Assembly (NCBI GenBank): GCA_934085565.1 | Contig: CAKOHG010000003.1 | Span: forward strand, 62,001-126,000 | Direction of reading: 5' to 3' | Origin: an uncultured Bacilli bacterium | GTDB lineage: Bacteria; Bacillota_I; Bacilli_A; RF39; UBA660 | DNA length: 64,000 bases | Notes under the pieces: generated by a model | What the model saw: the letters and a program-made list of their open reading frames with translations, nothing else | What the model was told of the DNA's origin: nothing | Database searches by the model: none | Translations under genes and position numbers: made by a program | Part shown: positions 1-8,136 of the stretch, piece after piece | Numbering within the stretch: the stretch's first letter is position 1 | Layout of the letters: each line of letters begins with the position of its first letter

Positions 1-1
1 T

Positions 2-622
2 AAGGTAGAAGAGCCTTTATTTAAAGAAATGAGTGAAAACATTCCAGTTGAAACACCTCATTTAAAAAGTGAAAATATTGAAGCACCAATGCCAACTGCA
101 ACTGTTAATAATGTTTTAAATGAAGAAATACCTTCTTTTGAAGAACCAGAAAAAAGTACTGCTGTAGAAGATGCTGTTGTAACGCCAAAAGAAGAAAAAG
201 AATTTGATTTTGACGCTTTAGCAGCAGCAATTACTAAAGAATTAGAAAGTATTGAGAAAAAAGAAAATACCGTAGCAGAACCAGTAGCGCCAGTTTTAGA
301 AGAAACCAAAGAAGAGCCTTTACACTTCGAAACAGATATGGTTAAAGAAGAAATAAAAGTAGAAGAACCTAAAGAAGAAATTAAGGTTGAAGAAAAAGAA
401 GTTAAAAAAGAAGAACCAAAAACTAAAAGAGTTATGCCAACAGTTTTTAGTTCCGTTTATGTTAATCGTTCCGTAGAAGAGCCTAAGATTTTAAAAGAAG
501 AAATAAAAAAGGTAGAAGAACCAAAAGTAGAAGAAGCTCCTTTAAAAGCTAAAATTGAATTACCAAAAACGATTGACTTACCAAAACCAAAAGCTAATCC
601 AGAACAATTAGAAATAAAATAG
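2..622 (+). CDS. acidic Glu/Lys/Pro-rich protein, 3' part only
   Basis: The reading frame is open from the first bases of the window, and the residues before the first ATG (position 29) have the same Val-Glu-Glu-Pro flavour as the rest. No Shine-Dalgarno site precedes that ATG. I therefore read this as the C-terminal part of a longer protein that starts before the window. The visible 206 residues are hydrophilic, with many degenerate E-E-P-K and K-E-E-I-K-V-E-E units, no membrane segment and no recognisable domain. It is probably a disordered tail of a cytoplasmic or division-associated protein. Function unknown. A hairpin terminator follows directly. Confidence 0.7.
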   Translation, partial: KVEEPLFKEMSENIPVETPHLKSENIEAPMPTATVNNVLNEEIPSFEEPEKSTAVEDAVVTPKEEKEFDFDALAAAITKELESIEKKENTVAEPVAPVLEETKEEPLHFETDMVKEEIKVEEPKEEIKVEEKEVKKEEPKTKRVMPTVFSSVYVNRSVEEPKILKEEIKKVEEPKVEEAPLKAKIELPKTIDLPKPKANPEQLEIK

Positions 623-628
623 TAAAGA

Positions 629-652
629 AGTGTCAGATAGGCACTTTTTTTT
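629..652 (+). terminator. intrinsic terminator after the acidic protein gene
   Basis: AGTGTC (629-634) pairs with GGCACT (640-645) around a 5-nt loop, with one G-U pair, and runs straight into eight T residues. Confidence 0.75.
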
Positions 653-673
653 CATAATTTTTTTATGCTGTGC

Positions 674-679
674 TATAAT
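674..679 (+). promoter_or_regulatory. -10 box for the AI-2E family transporter gene
   Basis: A perfect TATAAT sits 28 bases before the proposed TTG start at 702, just after the upstream terminator. No good -35 box is visible. Confidence 0.5.
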
Positions 680-701
680 ACGGTTAAGAGGAGTGATTAC
701 T

Positions 702-1871
702 TTGAAACTATTTAATAATAATAAAAGCGATAAACTTAATATGGAAGAAGTTAATGAAGTAATCGATTTATCAAAAAAGATTTTACATTTCTTTTATATA
801 GCAATGATTATCGCGACTGTTTTTATTGTCACCTTAATAGCGCGTGAATGGGGAGTTTGGAATTTCATTTTAAACATTTTAAGTGTTTTATCGCCATTTT
901 TTATTGGTTTTGTACTCGCGTGGATTTTAAATCCCATTGTGAATAAATTAGAAAAAAAGAAAATGCCAAGAGTAGTAGGCTCTATGTTAGTTTATGCCAT
1001 TATGATTTTATCCATTGCTTTATTCGTAGGATATATGCTTCCTGTTATTTACGACCAGATTCAAGTATTAATACGTAATTTGCCATCTATTTTCAATGAA
1101 GTTGAAATATTCATGAATAATATTGTAGGTCGTCTTGGAAATATCGATGGCGTTGATTTTGTCAGTATTAAAAATCAAATTTTTACAACGATTACCGGTA
1201 GCTTTAATAACTTTATGACTTCATTACCTAATACGATTATGGGAATGGTAGGTAATTTATTTTCTAGTTTAGTTACCATTTGTTTTGGACTCGTAATAGG
1301 ACTTTATATGCTTATTGATTTTGATTCAATTAATGGACACTTACTTAACTTACTACCTAAGAAAAATCGTTTTGAAGCTTCCTTATTAATTACAAATATT
1401 TCAACAGAAGTTAGAAAAAGTGTCAATGGCACTTTACTAGTTGCTTCTATGGTCTTTGTTTGTGATAGTTTAGGTTTCTTCTTTATTGGTCTTCAAGCTC
1501 CACTTTTATTTGGTTTATTATGTGGTATTACCGATTTAATTCCTTATGTAGGACCATACATCGGTGGTATTGTGGCTGTGATTGTTGGGTTTGCTCAAAG
1601 TCCTTTAATTGGTATTTTATCTTTAATTATTGTTGTTGTTGTTCAACTTGTTGAAAATAATATTTTACAACCTATCGTCATGAGTAAAACCACTGAGCTT
1701 CATCCTGTTACTATTATTGTAGGACTTTTACTTTTCGAACATTTCTTTGGCATTGTTGGTATGATTTTATGTACGCCTTGTATGTCTTTAGTCAAAGTTG
1801 TATGGCGTTTCTTTAAAGAAAAATATAATTTATTTCAAGATAAAGACGAAATTATTTTAAGTGAAGAATAA
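702..1871 (+). CDS. AI-2E family (UPF0118/YtvI-type) membrane transporter
   Basis: This 389-residue membrane protein has about eight hydrophobic segments: two near the N-terminus, a soluble stretch of about 90 residues, then a membrane-rich C-terminal half. The family signature T-D-L-I-P-Y-V-G-P-Y-I-G-G lies near residues 277-289. The ending L-x-P-I-V-M-S then H-P-V-T-I-I-V-G-L is also typical. Family members are proposed exporters of small solutes (autoinducer-2, or Na+/H+ exchange in some relatives), so the substrate here is unknown. I chose the TTG at 702 because an AGAGGAG site lies about 8 bases upstream. Upstream in-frame starts fall in the terminator and promoter region. Confidence 0.88.
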   Translation: MKLFNNNKSDKLNMEEVNEVIDLSKKILHFFYIAMIIATVFIVTLIAREWGVWNFILNILSVLSPFFIGFVLAWILNPIVNKLEKKKMPRVVGSMLVYAIMILSIALFVGYMLPVIYDQIQVLIRNLPSIFNEVEIFMNNIVGRLGNIDGVDFVSIKNQIFTTITGSFNNFMTSLPNTIMGMVGNLFSSLVTICFGLVIGLYMLIDFDSINGHLLNLLPKKNRFEASLLITNISTEVRKSVNGTLLVASMVFVCDSLGFFFIGLQAPLLFGLLCGITDLIPYVGPYIGGIVAVIVGFAQSPLIGILSLIIVVVVQLVENNILQPIVMSKTTELHPVTIIVGLLLFEHFFGIVGMILCTPCMSLVKVVWRFFKEKYNLFQDKDEIILSEE

Positions 1872-1952
1872 AAAATATATATCTTTAGGTATATGTTTTT
1901 TTTACATAAAGAAAGGAAATCACGAATAAAAAAAAGTGATGAGGTGTTTGAG

Positions 1953-2477
1953 ATGAAAATAATTTTAATTGCTGGTAAAGCAAGAAGTGGTAAAAGTTCT
2001 TGTGCTTCTTTATTAAAGACGTTATGTACAGAGAAAAACTACAAAGTAGCCATTACAGAATATAGTAAATATATTAAATTATTTGCTAAAGAATTAATTG
2101 GTTGGGATGGTGTTTCTTTGCCTAAGCCTCGTAAATTTTTGCAAGATTTTGGAAGTTATGTCAGACATTCTTCTAATGACCCTTATTATTTTATCCGAAG
2201 AATGAAAGAAGACATTGCTATATACGAGCATTTTGTTGATATTTTAATTATTAGTGATGTTCGTTTTCCAAGTGAAATCACGGAGTTAGAATATTTACAT
2301 CCGCTTACTATAAAAGTAGAAAATAATTTAGAAACTAGTGATTTAAGCTTACAAGAACAAGCTCATGAAACGGAACATGCACTTGATAATTTCACTAAAT
2401 TCGATTATAGTATTAAAGATAAATCATTAAGTGAAATGAGAGAAATATTGAAAAAAATAGTGGAGGAAGAATTATGA
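1953..2477 (+). CDS. P-loop nucleotide/nucleoside-phosphate kinase-like protein
   Basis: The protein has 174 residues. A Walker A P-loop, G-K-A-R-S-G-K-S-S (residues 8-16), opens it, and I-S-D-V-R-F-P-S-E-I in the middle resembles the substrate-binding segment of deoxynucleoside-monophosphate kinases of the phage T4 gp1 type. It probably phosphorylates a nucleotide or related small molecule in the cytoplasm; the substrate cannot be read from sequence. The ATG at 1953 is preceded by GATGAGGTG. Its stop overlaps the start of the alanyl-tRNA synthetase gene by 4 bases (ATGA), so the two are probably translationally coupled. Confidence 0.65.
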   Translation: MKIILIAGKARSGKSSCASLLKTLCTEKNYKVAITEYSKYIKLFAKELIGWDGVSLPKPRKFLQDFGSYVRHSSNDPYYFIRRMKEDIAIYEHFVDILIISDVRFPSEITELEYLHPLTIKVENNLETSDLSLQEQAHETEHALDNFTKFDYSIKDKSLSEMREILKKIVEEEL

Positions 2478-4219
2478 AGTTAAAAGATTTATATATTGAT
2501 TATTTTGTCAGTAAGGGTCATAAACAAATTCCTAGTGCTCCGGTAGTACCAGAAAACGACCCATCTGTTTTATTTAATACTGCGGGCATGCAACCCTTAA
2601 TTCCTTATTTAATGGGAAAACATCATCCATATGGTAAAAGATTATGTGATTATCAAAAATGTGTGAGAACTAATGACCTAGAAGAAATCGGTGATAAAAC
2701 TCATCATACTTTTTTTGAAATGCTTGGTAACTGGAGCTTAGGCGATTATTTTAAAAAAGAAAGTATTGGCTATAGTTTTGAATTTTTAACGAGTGTTTTA
2801 AATATTCCCGTTGAAAAATTAGCTGTGACGGTTTTTGAAGGTGATGACAAAATTCCAAGAGATGAATTCTCTGCTAATCGTTGGATGGAATTAGGTATCA
2901 AAAAAGAAAGAATTGCTTATCTTGGTAAAGACGATAATTTCTGGATTCCTGGCGACTCTGGACCATGTGGTGGCGATACCGAAATTTTTTATTGGCGTGA
3001 TGATTCCCCAGTTCCTGAAAAATTTGACCCCGAAGATAGTCGTTGGGTAGAAATTTGGAATAATGTTTTCATGGAATTTTATCAAGATGAAAATGGAAAT
3101 GTTACGGAATTAGAACAAAAAAATGTAGATACTGGTATGGGTCTTGAAAGAGTTGTAGCTGTTTTAGAAGGTAAAACAGATAACTATTTAACAAGCCTTT
3201 GGGATAGAGCGAGAACCTGTTTAGAAAAGTTAAGTGGCTTAACTTATGAAGGCAATGAAAAATCTATGCGTATCATTCTTGACCATATTAGAACGAGTGT
3301 TTTTATTGCTGGCGACCCAGCTGGTATTAAACCAAGTAACACTGACCAAGGTTATATTTTAAGAAGACTTATTCGTCGTGCTGTTCGTCATGAAAGAAAA
3401 TTAAATATTGATATTAATTCTGATATCGATATTGAACTTGCTAAAATCTTTATTGAAGAATATGCGCCTTATTATAGTGAATTAAGTCAAAATAAAGATG
3501 TTATTTTGGAAGTTATTAAAAATGAAAAATTAAAATTTAGTCGTACTTTGGAAAAAGGTTTAAAAGAATTTGAAAAAATTGCCCTTCATACTAATGTTAT
3601 TGATGGTGTAACTGCTTTCCATTTATATGATACTTATGGTTTTCCAATTGAACTTACTATCGAAGAAGCTAAAGAAAGAAATATGACTGTCGATGAAGAA
3701 GGCTTCAAAGAAAAATTTAGAGAACATCAAGAAAAATCAAGAACCGCTTCTAAAGGAAAATTTAAAGGTGGTCTTTCTGGTAATAGTGTGATTGAAACCA
3801 AATATCATACGGCAACTCACTTATTAAATGCTGCTTTAAAAAGAGTAATTGGACCTTCGGTTCATCAATTAGGCAGCAATATTACCGAAGAACGTTTACG
3901 TTTTGATTTTCCTTGTGATCATAAATTAACAGAGGAAGAAAAAACAAAAGTAGAAGATTTAGTGAACGAATGGATTAAAGAAGATATTCCAGTTATTTGT
4001 ACCGAAATGAGTAAAGAAGAAGCTATTGCTTCCGGTGCAGAATGCATGTTTGTTGATAAATACCCTGAAAGAGTCACGGTTTATTCTATCGGAGATGTAT
4101 CCAAAGAATTATGTGGGGGACCACACGTTTCTCATACTGGTGAAATTGGACATTTTAAAATAAAAAAAGAAGAATCTTCTAGTGCTGGTGTTCGTCGAAT
4201 TAAAGCAGTTATTGAATAA
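2474..4219 (+). CDS. alaS: alanyl-tRNA synthetase, short form without the C-terminal domain
   Basis: This class II synthetase charges tRNA-Ala with alanine. The catalytic core occupies roughly residues 1-240, with the G-M-G-L-E-R motif 3 at 221-226. A tRNA-recognition region follows, then an editing domain with zinc-ligand motifs H-T-A-T-H (445-449) and C-G-G-P-H (547-551, usually C-G-G-T-H). It ends at 581 residues, while typical bacterial enzymes have about 870. The DHHA1/C-Ala oligomerisation domain is missing. The stop is clean and nothing downstream continues it, so it looks like a natural short form, as in some reduced-genome lineages, or an AlaRS-related second copy. It overlaps the kinase gene by 4 bases, with GGAGG as ribosome site. 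Confidence 0.88.
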   Translation: MKLKDLYIDYFVSKGHKQIPSAPVVPENDPSVLFNTAGMQPLIPYLMGKHHPYGKRLCDYQKCVRTNDLEEIGDKTHHTFFEMLGNWSLGDYFKKESIGYSFEFLTSVLNIPVEKLAVTVFEGDDKIPRDEFSANRWMELGIKKERIAYLGKDDNFWIPGDSGPCGGDTEIFYWRDDSPVPEKFDPEDSRWVEIWNNVFMEFYQDENGNVTELEQKNVDTGMGLERVVAVLEGKTDNYLTSLWDRARTCLEKLSGLTYEGNEKSMRIILDHIRTSVFIAGDPAGIKPSNTDQGYILRRLIRRAVRHERKLNIDINSDIDIELAKIFIEEYAPYYSELSQNKDVILEVIKNEKLKFSRTLEKGLKEFEKIALHTNVIDGVTAFHLYDTYGFPIELTIEEAKERNMTVDEEGFKEKFREHQEKSRTASKGKFKGGLSGNSVIETKYHTATHLLNAALKRVIGPSVHQLGSNITEERLRFDFPCDHKLTEEEKTKVEDLVNEWIKEDIPVICTEMSKEEAIASGAECMFVDKYPERVTVYSIGDVSKELCGGPHVSHTGEIGHFKIKKEESSSAGVRRIKAVIE

Positions 4220-4238
4220 AATTGACCATAAATTGTCG

Positions 4239-4267
4239 TTGTTATTCTTATGGTAAAATGCTATAAT
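4239..4267 (+). promoter_or_regulatory. sigma-A-type promoter for the acyltransferase gene
   Basis: TTGTTA (4239-4244), a 17-base spacer and TATAAT (4262-4267) lie just upstream of the TAGGAGG ribosome site. Confidence 0.7.
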
Positions 4268-4291
4268 TTTATCATAGGAGGAAAAGTAAAA

Positions 4292-5518
4292 ATGAAAGAA
4301 TTGAAAGGGAAAGAAAAATCCAAGAATGTAGCGATTGAACTATGGCGATTTATTATTGCTGTGGCTATCATAGGCTTCCATGTTGGCTTTATTATTGCGA
4401 GAACTTGTAATGGTACTAATGGTTATTATATGACTCCAGAAGCTAAATGGTTCTTCGGTTCAAGCGAAGTTTTATTGATTTTTACCTTAACCGCAGGATA
4501 CTTTATGGTAGCTCATCATGAAAAAAGAAAAGATAATCCCGAATATGCTTCCCAAAGTCCTTCTAGAAGAGCTTGGGACTATACTTGGGCACGTGTAAAA
4601 GCCCTTTTACCAACCCTTGTTTTAGGTTATATTCTAGGTGTTATCTTCTGTACAAAATTCTATTATCCAGATTATAATTTGCAACAAGTTTTAACGATGA
4701 TTGTCAATAGTGCTTGGGAATTTTTAGGTTTCCATGCGGCTGGACTTAGAAGTACAGGCAATGAATTTTTCAATCTAAATGGACCACTTTGGTTTATTTC
4801 AGCCATTATTATTGTAGGCTATTTTCTATACTACCTTCTTTGCAAAAACAAAGACTTACTAATGGGCTTTATTGCTCCATTTGGTACTATTTTCTTTGCA
4901 GGTTGGTGGTGTTTTACAGGTACAAGAGCTGCTCAAACAGCATGGAGTACTTTTGGTCTACAAACAGCTTCTACAAATGGTATGGGCGGTGCAGCAACCA
5001 GTCAAACAGCTACTTTAGGATTTAACAATGGTTTAATTTTTGTAATGATTGGTTTATTAGGCGGTATTATTATTTACAATCTTGTAAACGAACTTAAAAA
5101 ACATAAATTTACAAAAATAGAACAAATTGCTATGACAGTGTTAAATGCTTTTTGTAGTGCTTTACTTATATGGTATACCATCTATCAACCAACATACTTT
5201 AATCTTGAAAGATGGACAGTAGCGCTTTTAATCTTTGTTGTCATTACGTTAAGTTTACTAAACAAAGATTTCTTAACGAACCTACTTAACAATAAATATA
5301 CCAATAAAGTATTTGCTTACCTTGGCTCAATATCACTTGAAATTTATATGCTTCATTATCCAATTGCCATTTTTGTTTTACGCATGCTTGGCAAGAATAG
5401 TGAAACTAATCCATATACATTCTGGCAAGTATTTATTCCAACAGCTGTGTTAACAGTTATCTTTAGTGCTATTTTGAGTATTATAAGAAAAGCTGTAAAA
5501 ATGTATAAAACAAAATAG
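4292..5518 (+). CDS. acyltransferase 3 family membrane protein
   Basis: This 408-residue protein has about ten membrane segments. The N-terminus has the pattern of acyltransferase 3 (OafA/YrhL) enzymes: a K-N-V-A-I-E-L-W-R-F segment, then a first helix with I-I-G-F-H-V-G-F containing the conserved histidine. The last third keeps the L-G-S-I-S-L-E-I-Y-M-L-H-Y-P motif. Such enzymes move acetyl or other acyl groups onto extracytoplasmic sugars, such as wall or capsule glycans. The target is unknown. It has its own promoter and terminator, so it is a single-gene unit. The ATG at 4292 follows TAGGAGG. Confidence 0.88.
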   Translation: MKELKGKEKSKNVAIELWRFIIAVAIIGFHVGFIIARTCNGTNGYYMTPEAKWFFGSSEVLLIFTLTAGYFMVAHHEKRKDNPEYASQSPSRRAWDYTWARVKALLPTLVLGYILGVIFCTKFYYPDYNLQQVLTMIVNSAWEFLGFHAAGLRSTGNEFFNLNGPLWFISAIIIVGYFLYYLLCKNKDLLMGFIAPFGTIFFAGWWCFTGTRAAQTAWSTFGLQTASTNGMGGAATSQTATLGFNNGLIFVMIGLLGGIIIYNLVNELKKHKFTKIEQIAMTVLNAFCSALLIWYTIYQPTYFNLERWTVALLIFVVITLSLLNKDFLTNLLNNKYTNKVFAYLGSISLEIYMLHYPIAIFVLRMLGKNSETNPYTFWQVFIPTAVLTVIFSAILSIIRKAVKMYKTK

Positions 5519-5541
5519 GACATAGTGATATGTCCTTTTTT
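5518..5541 (+). terminator. intrinsic terminator after the acyltransferase gene
   Basis: A perfect 6-bp stem, GGACAT (5518-5523) with ATGTCC (5530-5535), is followed by six T residues. The first base is the last base of the stop codon. Confidence 0.8.
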
Positions 5542-5560
5542 CTTAGAAAGAAAGGGTTAT

Positions 5561-6625
5561 ATGAAAAAAATATTTGTAATTAATTTAGGTACTACTTCTA
5601 CCAAAATTGCTTATTATGAAGATGATAAATGTATCTATAAAGAAAATTTAGCTCATAATGCCGAAGAAATCAAAAAATTTGCTACGGTTTGGGAACAATT
5701 TGATTTACGTAAAAAAGCCATTGATGAATTTATGAAAGAACATAATATTGTTGTCAGTGAACTAGACGCGATTGTTTCAAGAGGGGGACACACCAAACCT
5801 CTAACGAGTGGCGTCTATAAAATTAATGAAGAAATGTTAGAAGAATCTCGTAGTATGAAATATGGTAATCACGTTTCAGATTTAGGACTTAGACTGGCTT
5901 ATGAATATGCCAAAGAAGGACCTCTTCCTTTTACGGTGGATACAGCTTGTACGGATGAATTTGAACCTTTAGCGCGTTATTCAGGCTTAAAAGAAATAGA
6001 AAGATTATCTCGCTTTCATGTTTTAAATCATAAGGCAGTCGCTAAAAAATATGCGAATGATATTGGTAAAAAATATGAAGATTTAAATCTTGTTGTTTGT
6101 CATATGGGTGGTGGAACATCCGTTGCGATTCATCATCATGGTAAAATGATTGATGGAAATAATGGTTTAGATGGTGATGGACCTTTTTCAACGGACCGTT
6201 CTTGTGGACTTCCTGTTGGTCAATTAATTGACATGTGTTATAGTGGCAAGTATTCTTATCAAGAAATGCGCCGTAAGATAAAAGGCTTAGGCGGACTTAT
6301 GAGTTATGTTGGTGAAACAGACGTCTTAAAAATTCAAAAAAGAGCTTTAGAACAAAATGATGAAGAAGCCAAAGAAGCTTTACTTGCTATGTGCTATCAA
6401 ACATCTAAAGAAATCGGAGCTATGGCTACTGTTGTGGGTGGCAAAATAGATGCGATTTTAATAACGGGTGGCATTGCTTATTCTGACTTTTTGATGAATG
6501 AAATAAAAAAACGAGTAGAGTTTATTGCGCCTGTTCATCTTTATCCTGGTGAATTTGAAATGGAATCATTAGGTGTTAATGTTTATAAAGCCCTTATTGG
6601 GGAAGAACCCATTAAAGAACTTTAG
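5561..6625 (+). CDS. buk: butyrate kinase
   Basis: Butyrate kinase interconverts butyryl phosphate plus ADP with butyrate plus ATP, the ATP-yielding last step of butyrate fermentation. At 354 residues it is the normal family length. The acetokinase-fold phosphate site I-N-L-G-T-T-S-T-K lies at residues 6-14, V-S-R-G-G-H near residue 75, and the adenosine-binding stretch H-M-G-G-G-T-S-V-A in the middle. The ATG at 5561 has AAAGGG about 7 bases upstream. It sits 8 bases before ptb, so the order is buk-ptb, the reverse of the clostridial ptb-buk operon. Branched-chain acyl kinase activity is a possible alternative. Confidence 0.92.
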   Translation: MKKIFVINLGTTSTKIAYYEDDKCIYKENLAHNAEEIKKFATVWEQFDLRKKAIDEFMKEHNIVVSELDAIVSRGGHTKPLTSGVYKINEEMLEESRSMKYGNHVSDLGLRLAYEYAKEGPLPFTVDTACTDEFEPLARYSGLKEIERLSRFHVLNHKAVAKKYANDIGKKYEDLNLVVCHMGGGTSVAIHHHGKMIDGNNGLDGDGPFSTDRSCGLPVGQLIDMCYSGKYSYQEMRRKIKGLGGLMSYVGETDVLKIQKRALEQNDEEAKEALLAMCYQTSKEIGAMATVVGGKIDAILITGGIAYSDFLMNEIKKRVEFIAPVHLYPGEFEMESLGVNVYKALIGEEPIKEL

Positions 6626-6633
6626 GAGGAATC

Positions 6634-7530
6634 ATGTTTAGAAATTTTTTAGAAATTGAAAATTATGTCTTAGAACATAATATGAAAAAAGTCGTTGCTC
6701 TTGCCAATGCTGAAGATGAATACGCTTTAAAAGCCCTTGTTTTGGCTCATCAAAAAAATATCGTTGAAGCTATTTTAATTGGTAATGTACCTAAAATAAA
6801 AGAATTATTAAAGGAATTTGGAGAAAATGAACAAGATTATACTTTCATTGAGTCTTATGACGAACAAAATTCTGCTCGTATCGCGGTATCATTAGTCAAA
6901 GAAAAAAAGGCTGATATTCCTATGAAAGGATTAATGATGACTTCATCTTTTATGAGAGCAATCTTAGATAAAGAAAATGGTCTTATTAGTAAGGGTAGCC
7001 TTTTAAGCCAAGCTTCTGTTGTAGAAAATAAAGAAGAAAACCGTTTTATGATTTTTACCGATTGTGCGGTTAATATTGCTCCAGGTGTTAAAGAAAAAAT
7101 AAAAATTACGGAAAATGCCATTTCTTTAGCTCATAAACTCGGTATTAGTCATCCTAAAATCGCCGTTTTATCAGCTCTTGAAAAAGTAAATCCTAAAATT
7201 ATTAGTACTGTAGAAGCCAGTGAAGTGGCAAGTTTTGACGGATATCAAAAACCTTATTCCATTATTGGACCAGTAGCTATGGATCTTGCTTTATCTAAAG
7301 AAGCCGCTCACCATAAAAATGTGACGAGTGATGTTTGTGGAGAAGCAGATATTTTAGTTATGCCAGATTTGGCAAGTGGTAATATTTGTACCAAAGCTCT
7401 TGTTTTTCTAGGTCATATTAAAATGGCAGGTGTTCTTACTGGCACGAAAAGTCCCGTAATTATGACAAGTAGAACCGATAGCATTGAAGATAAATATTTA
7501 TCAATTTTAATGGCAGTTTATGGCATTTAA
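6634..7530 (+). CDS. ptb: phosphate butyryltransferase
   Basis: This 298-residue enzyme of the phosphotransacetylase/phosphotransbutyrylase family exchanges CoA for phosphate on butyryl-CoA, giving butyryl phosphate for the butyrate kinase encoded just before it. Family features seen are A-N-A-E-D-E-Y-A near the N-terminus, P-M-K-G-L-M-M-T-S in the middle, and A-D-I-L-V-M-P-D-L-A-S-G-N near the C-terminus. The start has a strong TAGGAGG ribosome site that overlaps the buk stop region, so the pair is one operon. The terminator hairpin begins inside the last codons. Confidence 0.92.
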   Translation: MFRNFLEIENYVLEHNMKKVVALANAEDEYALKALVLAHQKNIVEAILIGNVPKIKELLKEFGENEQDYTFIESYDEQNSARIAVSLVKEKKADIPMKGLMMTSSFMRAILDKENGLISKGSLLSQASVVENKEENRFMIFTDCAVNIAPGVKEKIKITENAISLAHKLGISHPKIAVLSALEKVNPKIISTVEASEVASFDGYQKPYSIIGPVAMDLALSKEAAHHKNVTSDVCGEADILVMPDLASGNICTKALVFLGHIKMAGVLTGTKSPVIMTSRTDSIEDKYLSILMAVYGI

Positions 7531-7548
7531 TGTTAAACTGTCTTTTTT
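7512..7548 (+). terminator. intrinsic terminator of buk-ptb
   Basis: GGCAGTTTA (7512-7520, inside the ptb coding end) pairs with TAAACTGTC (7534-7542) over 9 bp with one G-U pair, followed by six T residues. Confidence 0.75.
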
Positions 7549-7558
7549 AAAATAAAAA

Positions 7559-7599
7559 TTAGCACTTACTATTGACAAGTGCTAAAAAAAGGGTATAAT
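7559..7599 (+). promoter_or_regulatory. CIRCE operator overlapping the hsp20 promoter
   Basis: TTAGCACTT (7559-7567), 9 bases, and AAGTGCTAA (7577-7585) form a perfect 9-bp inverted repeat with CIRCE spacing. The usual CIRCE is TTAGCACTC-N9-GAGTGCTAA, so the innermost base is changed symmetrically in both arms. A consensus -35, TTGACA (7572-7577), lies inside the spacer and right arm, and TATAAT follows at 7594-7599 with a 16-base spacer. HrcA binding here would directly block RNA polymerase. hrcA itself is not in the window. Confidence 0.92.
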
Positions 7600-7628
7600 G
7601 ATAATTGTTGAAAGGAAATGGTGATATT

Positions 7629-8018
7629 ATGAAATTAGTACCAAGAAATTATTATTTAGATGATTTATTAGATAGTTTTTTATCTACGGAGGACGACAAT
7701 AAAATGAAATGTGATATTTATGAAAAAGATGGTAAATATCATATTGAAATGGATGTACCAGGCTTTCAAAAAAATGAAATTAAAATTGAATGTAATAAAG
7801 GAAACATTGTAATAACAGCTGAAAAAACGGCTGAGGAAAAAGACGAACATAAAAAATATATTCGTAAAGAAAGAACATATGGTAAATATCAAAGAAGCTT
7901 CTATTTAGGCGATATTAAAGAAGACGAGATTGAAGCTAAATTTGAAAATGGTATTTTAAATATTGTAGTACCAAAAGTTGATAAAGAAGCTACTAAAAAA
8001 TATATCGAAGTTAAATAG
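7629..8018 (+). CDS. hsp20: small heat shock protein, Hsp20/alpha-crystallin family
   Basis: This 129-residue ATP-independent chaperone holds unfolding proteins in oligomers. The alpha-crystallin domain runs from about residue 30 to 120: Y-H-I-E-M-D-V-P-G-F opens it and the characteristic F-E-N-G-I-L-N-I-V-V-P closes it, with K-K-Y-I-E-V-K as the C-terminal tail. The ATG at 7629 is preceded by AAAGGAAATGGTG. A CIRCE element covers its promoter, so it should be part of the HrcA heat-shock regulon, as for clostridial Hsp18. It is monocistronic, with a terminator behind it. Confidence 0.93.
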   Translation: MKLVPRNYYLDDLLDSFLSTEDDNKMKCDIYEKDGKYHIEMDVPGFQKNEIKIECNKGNIVITAEKTAEEKDEHKKYIRKERTYGKYQRSFYLGDIKEDEIEAKFENGILNIVVPKVDKEATKKYIEVK

Positions 8019-8032
8019 TAGTTATTCTAAGA

Positions 8033-8060
8033 AAAAGTGGAGAAGTTCTTCACTTTTTTT
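8033..8060 (+). terminator. intrinsic terminator after hsp20
   Basis: AAGTGGAG and CTTCACTT pair over 8 bp (one G-U) around a short loop, and a run of seven T residues follows. Confidence 0.75.
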
Positions 8061-8103
8061 ATGTTTTCCTTTTGATAGAGGACTAGTATCCCAGATATTT
8101 TTT

Positions 8104-8112
8104 TGATATAAT
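8104..8112 (+). promoter_or_regulatory. extended -10 promoter for hisS
   Basis: TG-A-TATAAT is a consensus extended -10 element 25 bases before the hisS start. The -35 region is weak. I see no T-box leader or other riboswitch in the 118-base gap. Confidence 0.55.
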
Positions 8113-8136
8113 GGAGTCCATGAAGGAGTGTTTACA

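Noticed and set aside
630..701. Upstream start for the AI-2E family protein
   Set aside because: The extra 24 codons would span the terminator T-run and the TATAAT promoter, and have no ribosome site; the TTG at 702 does.
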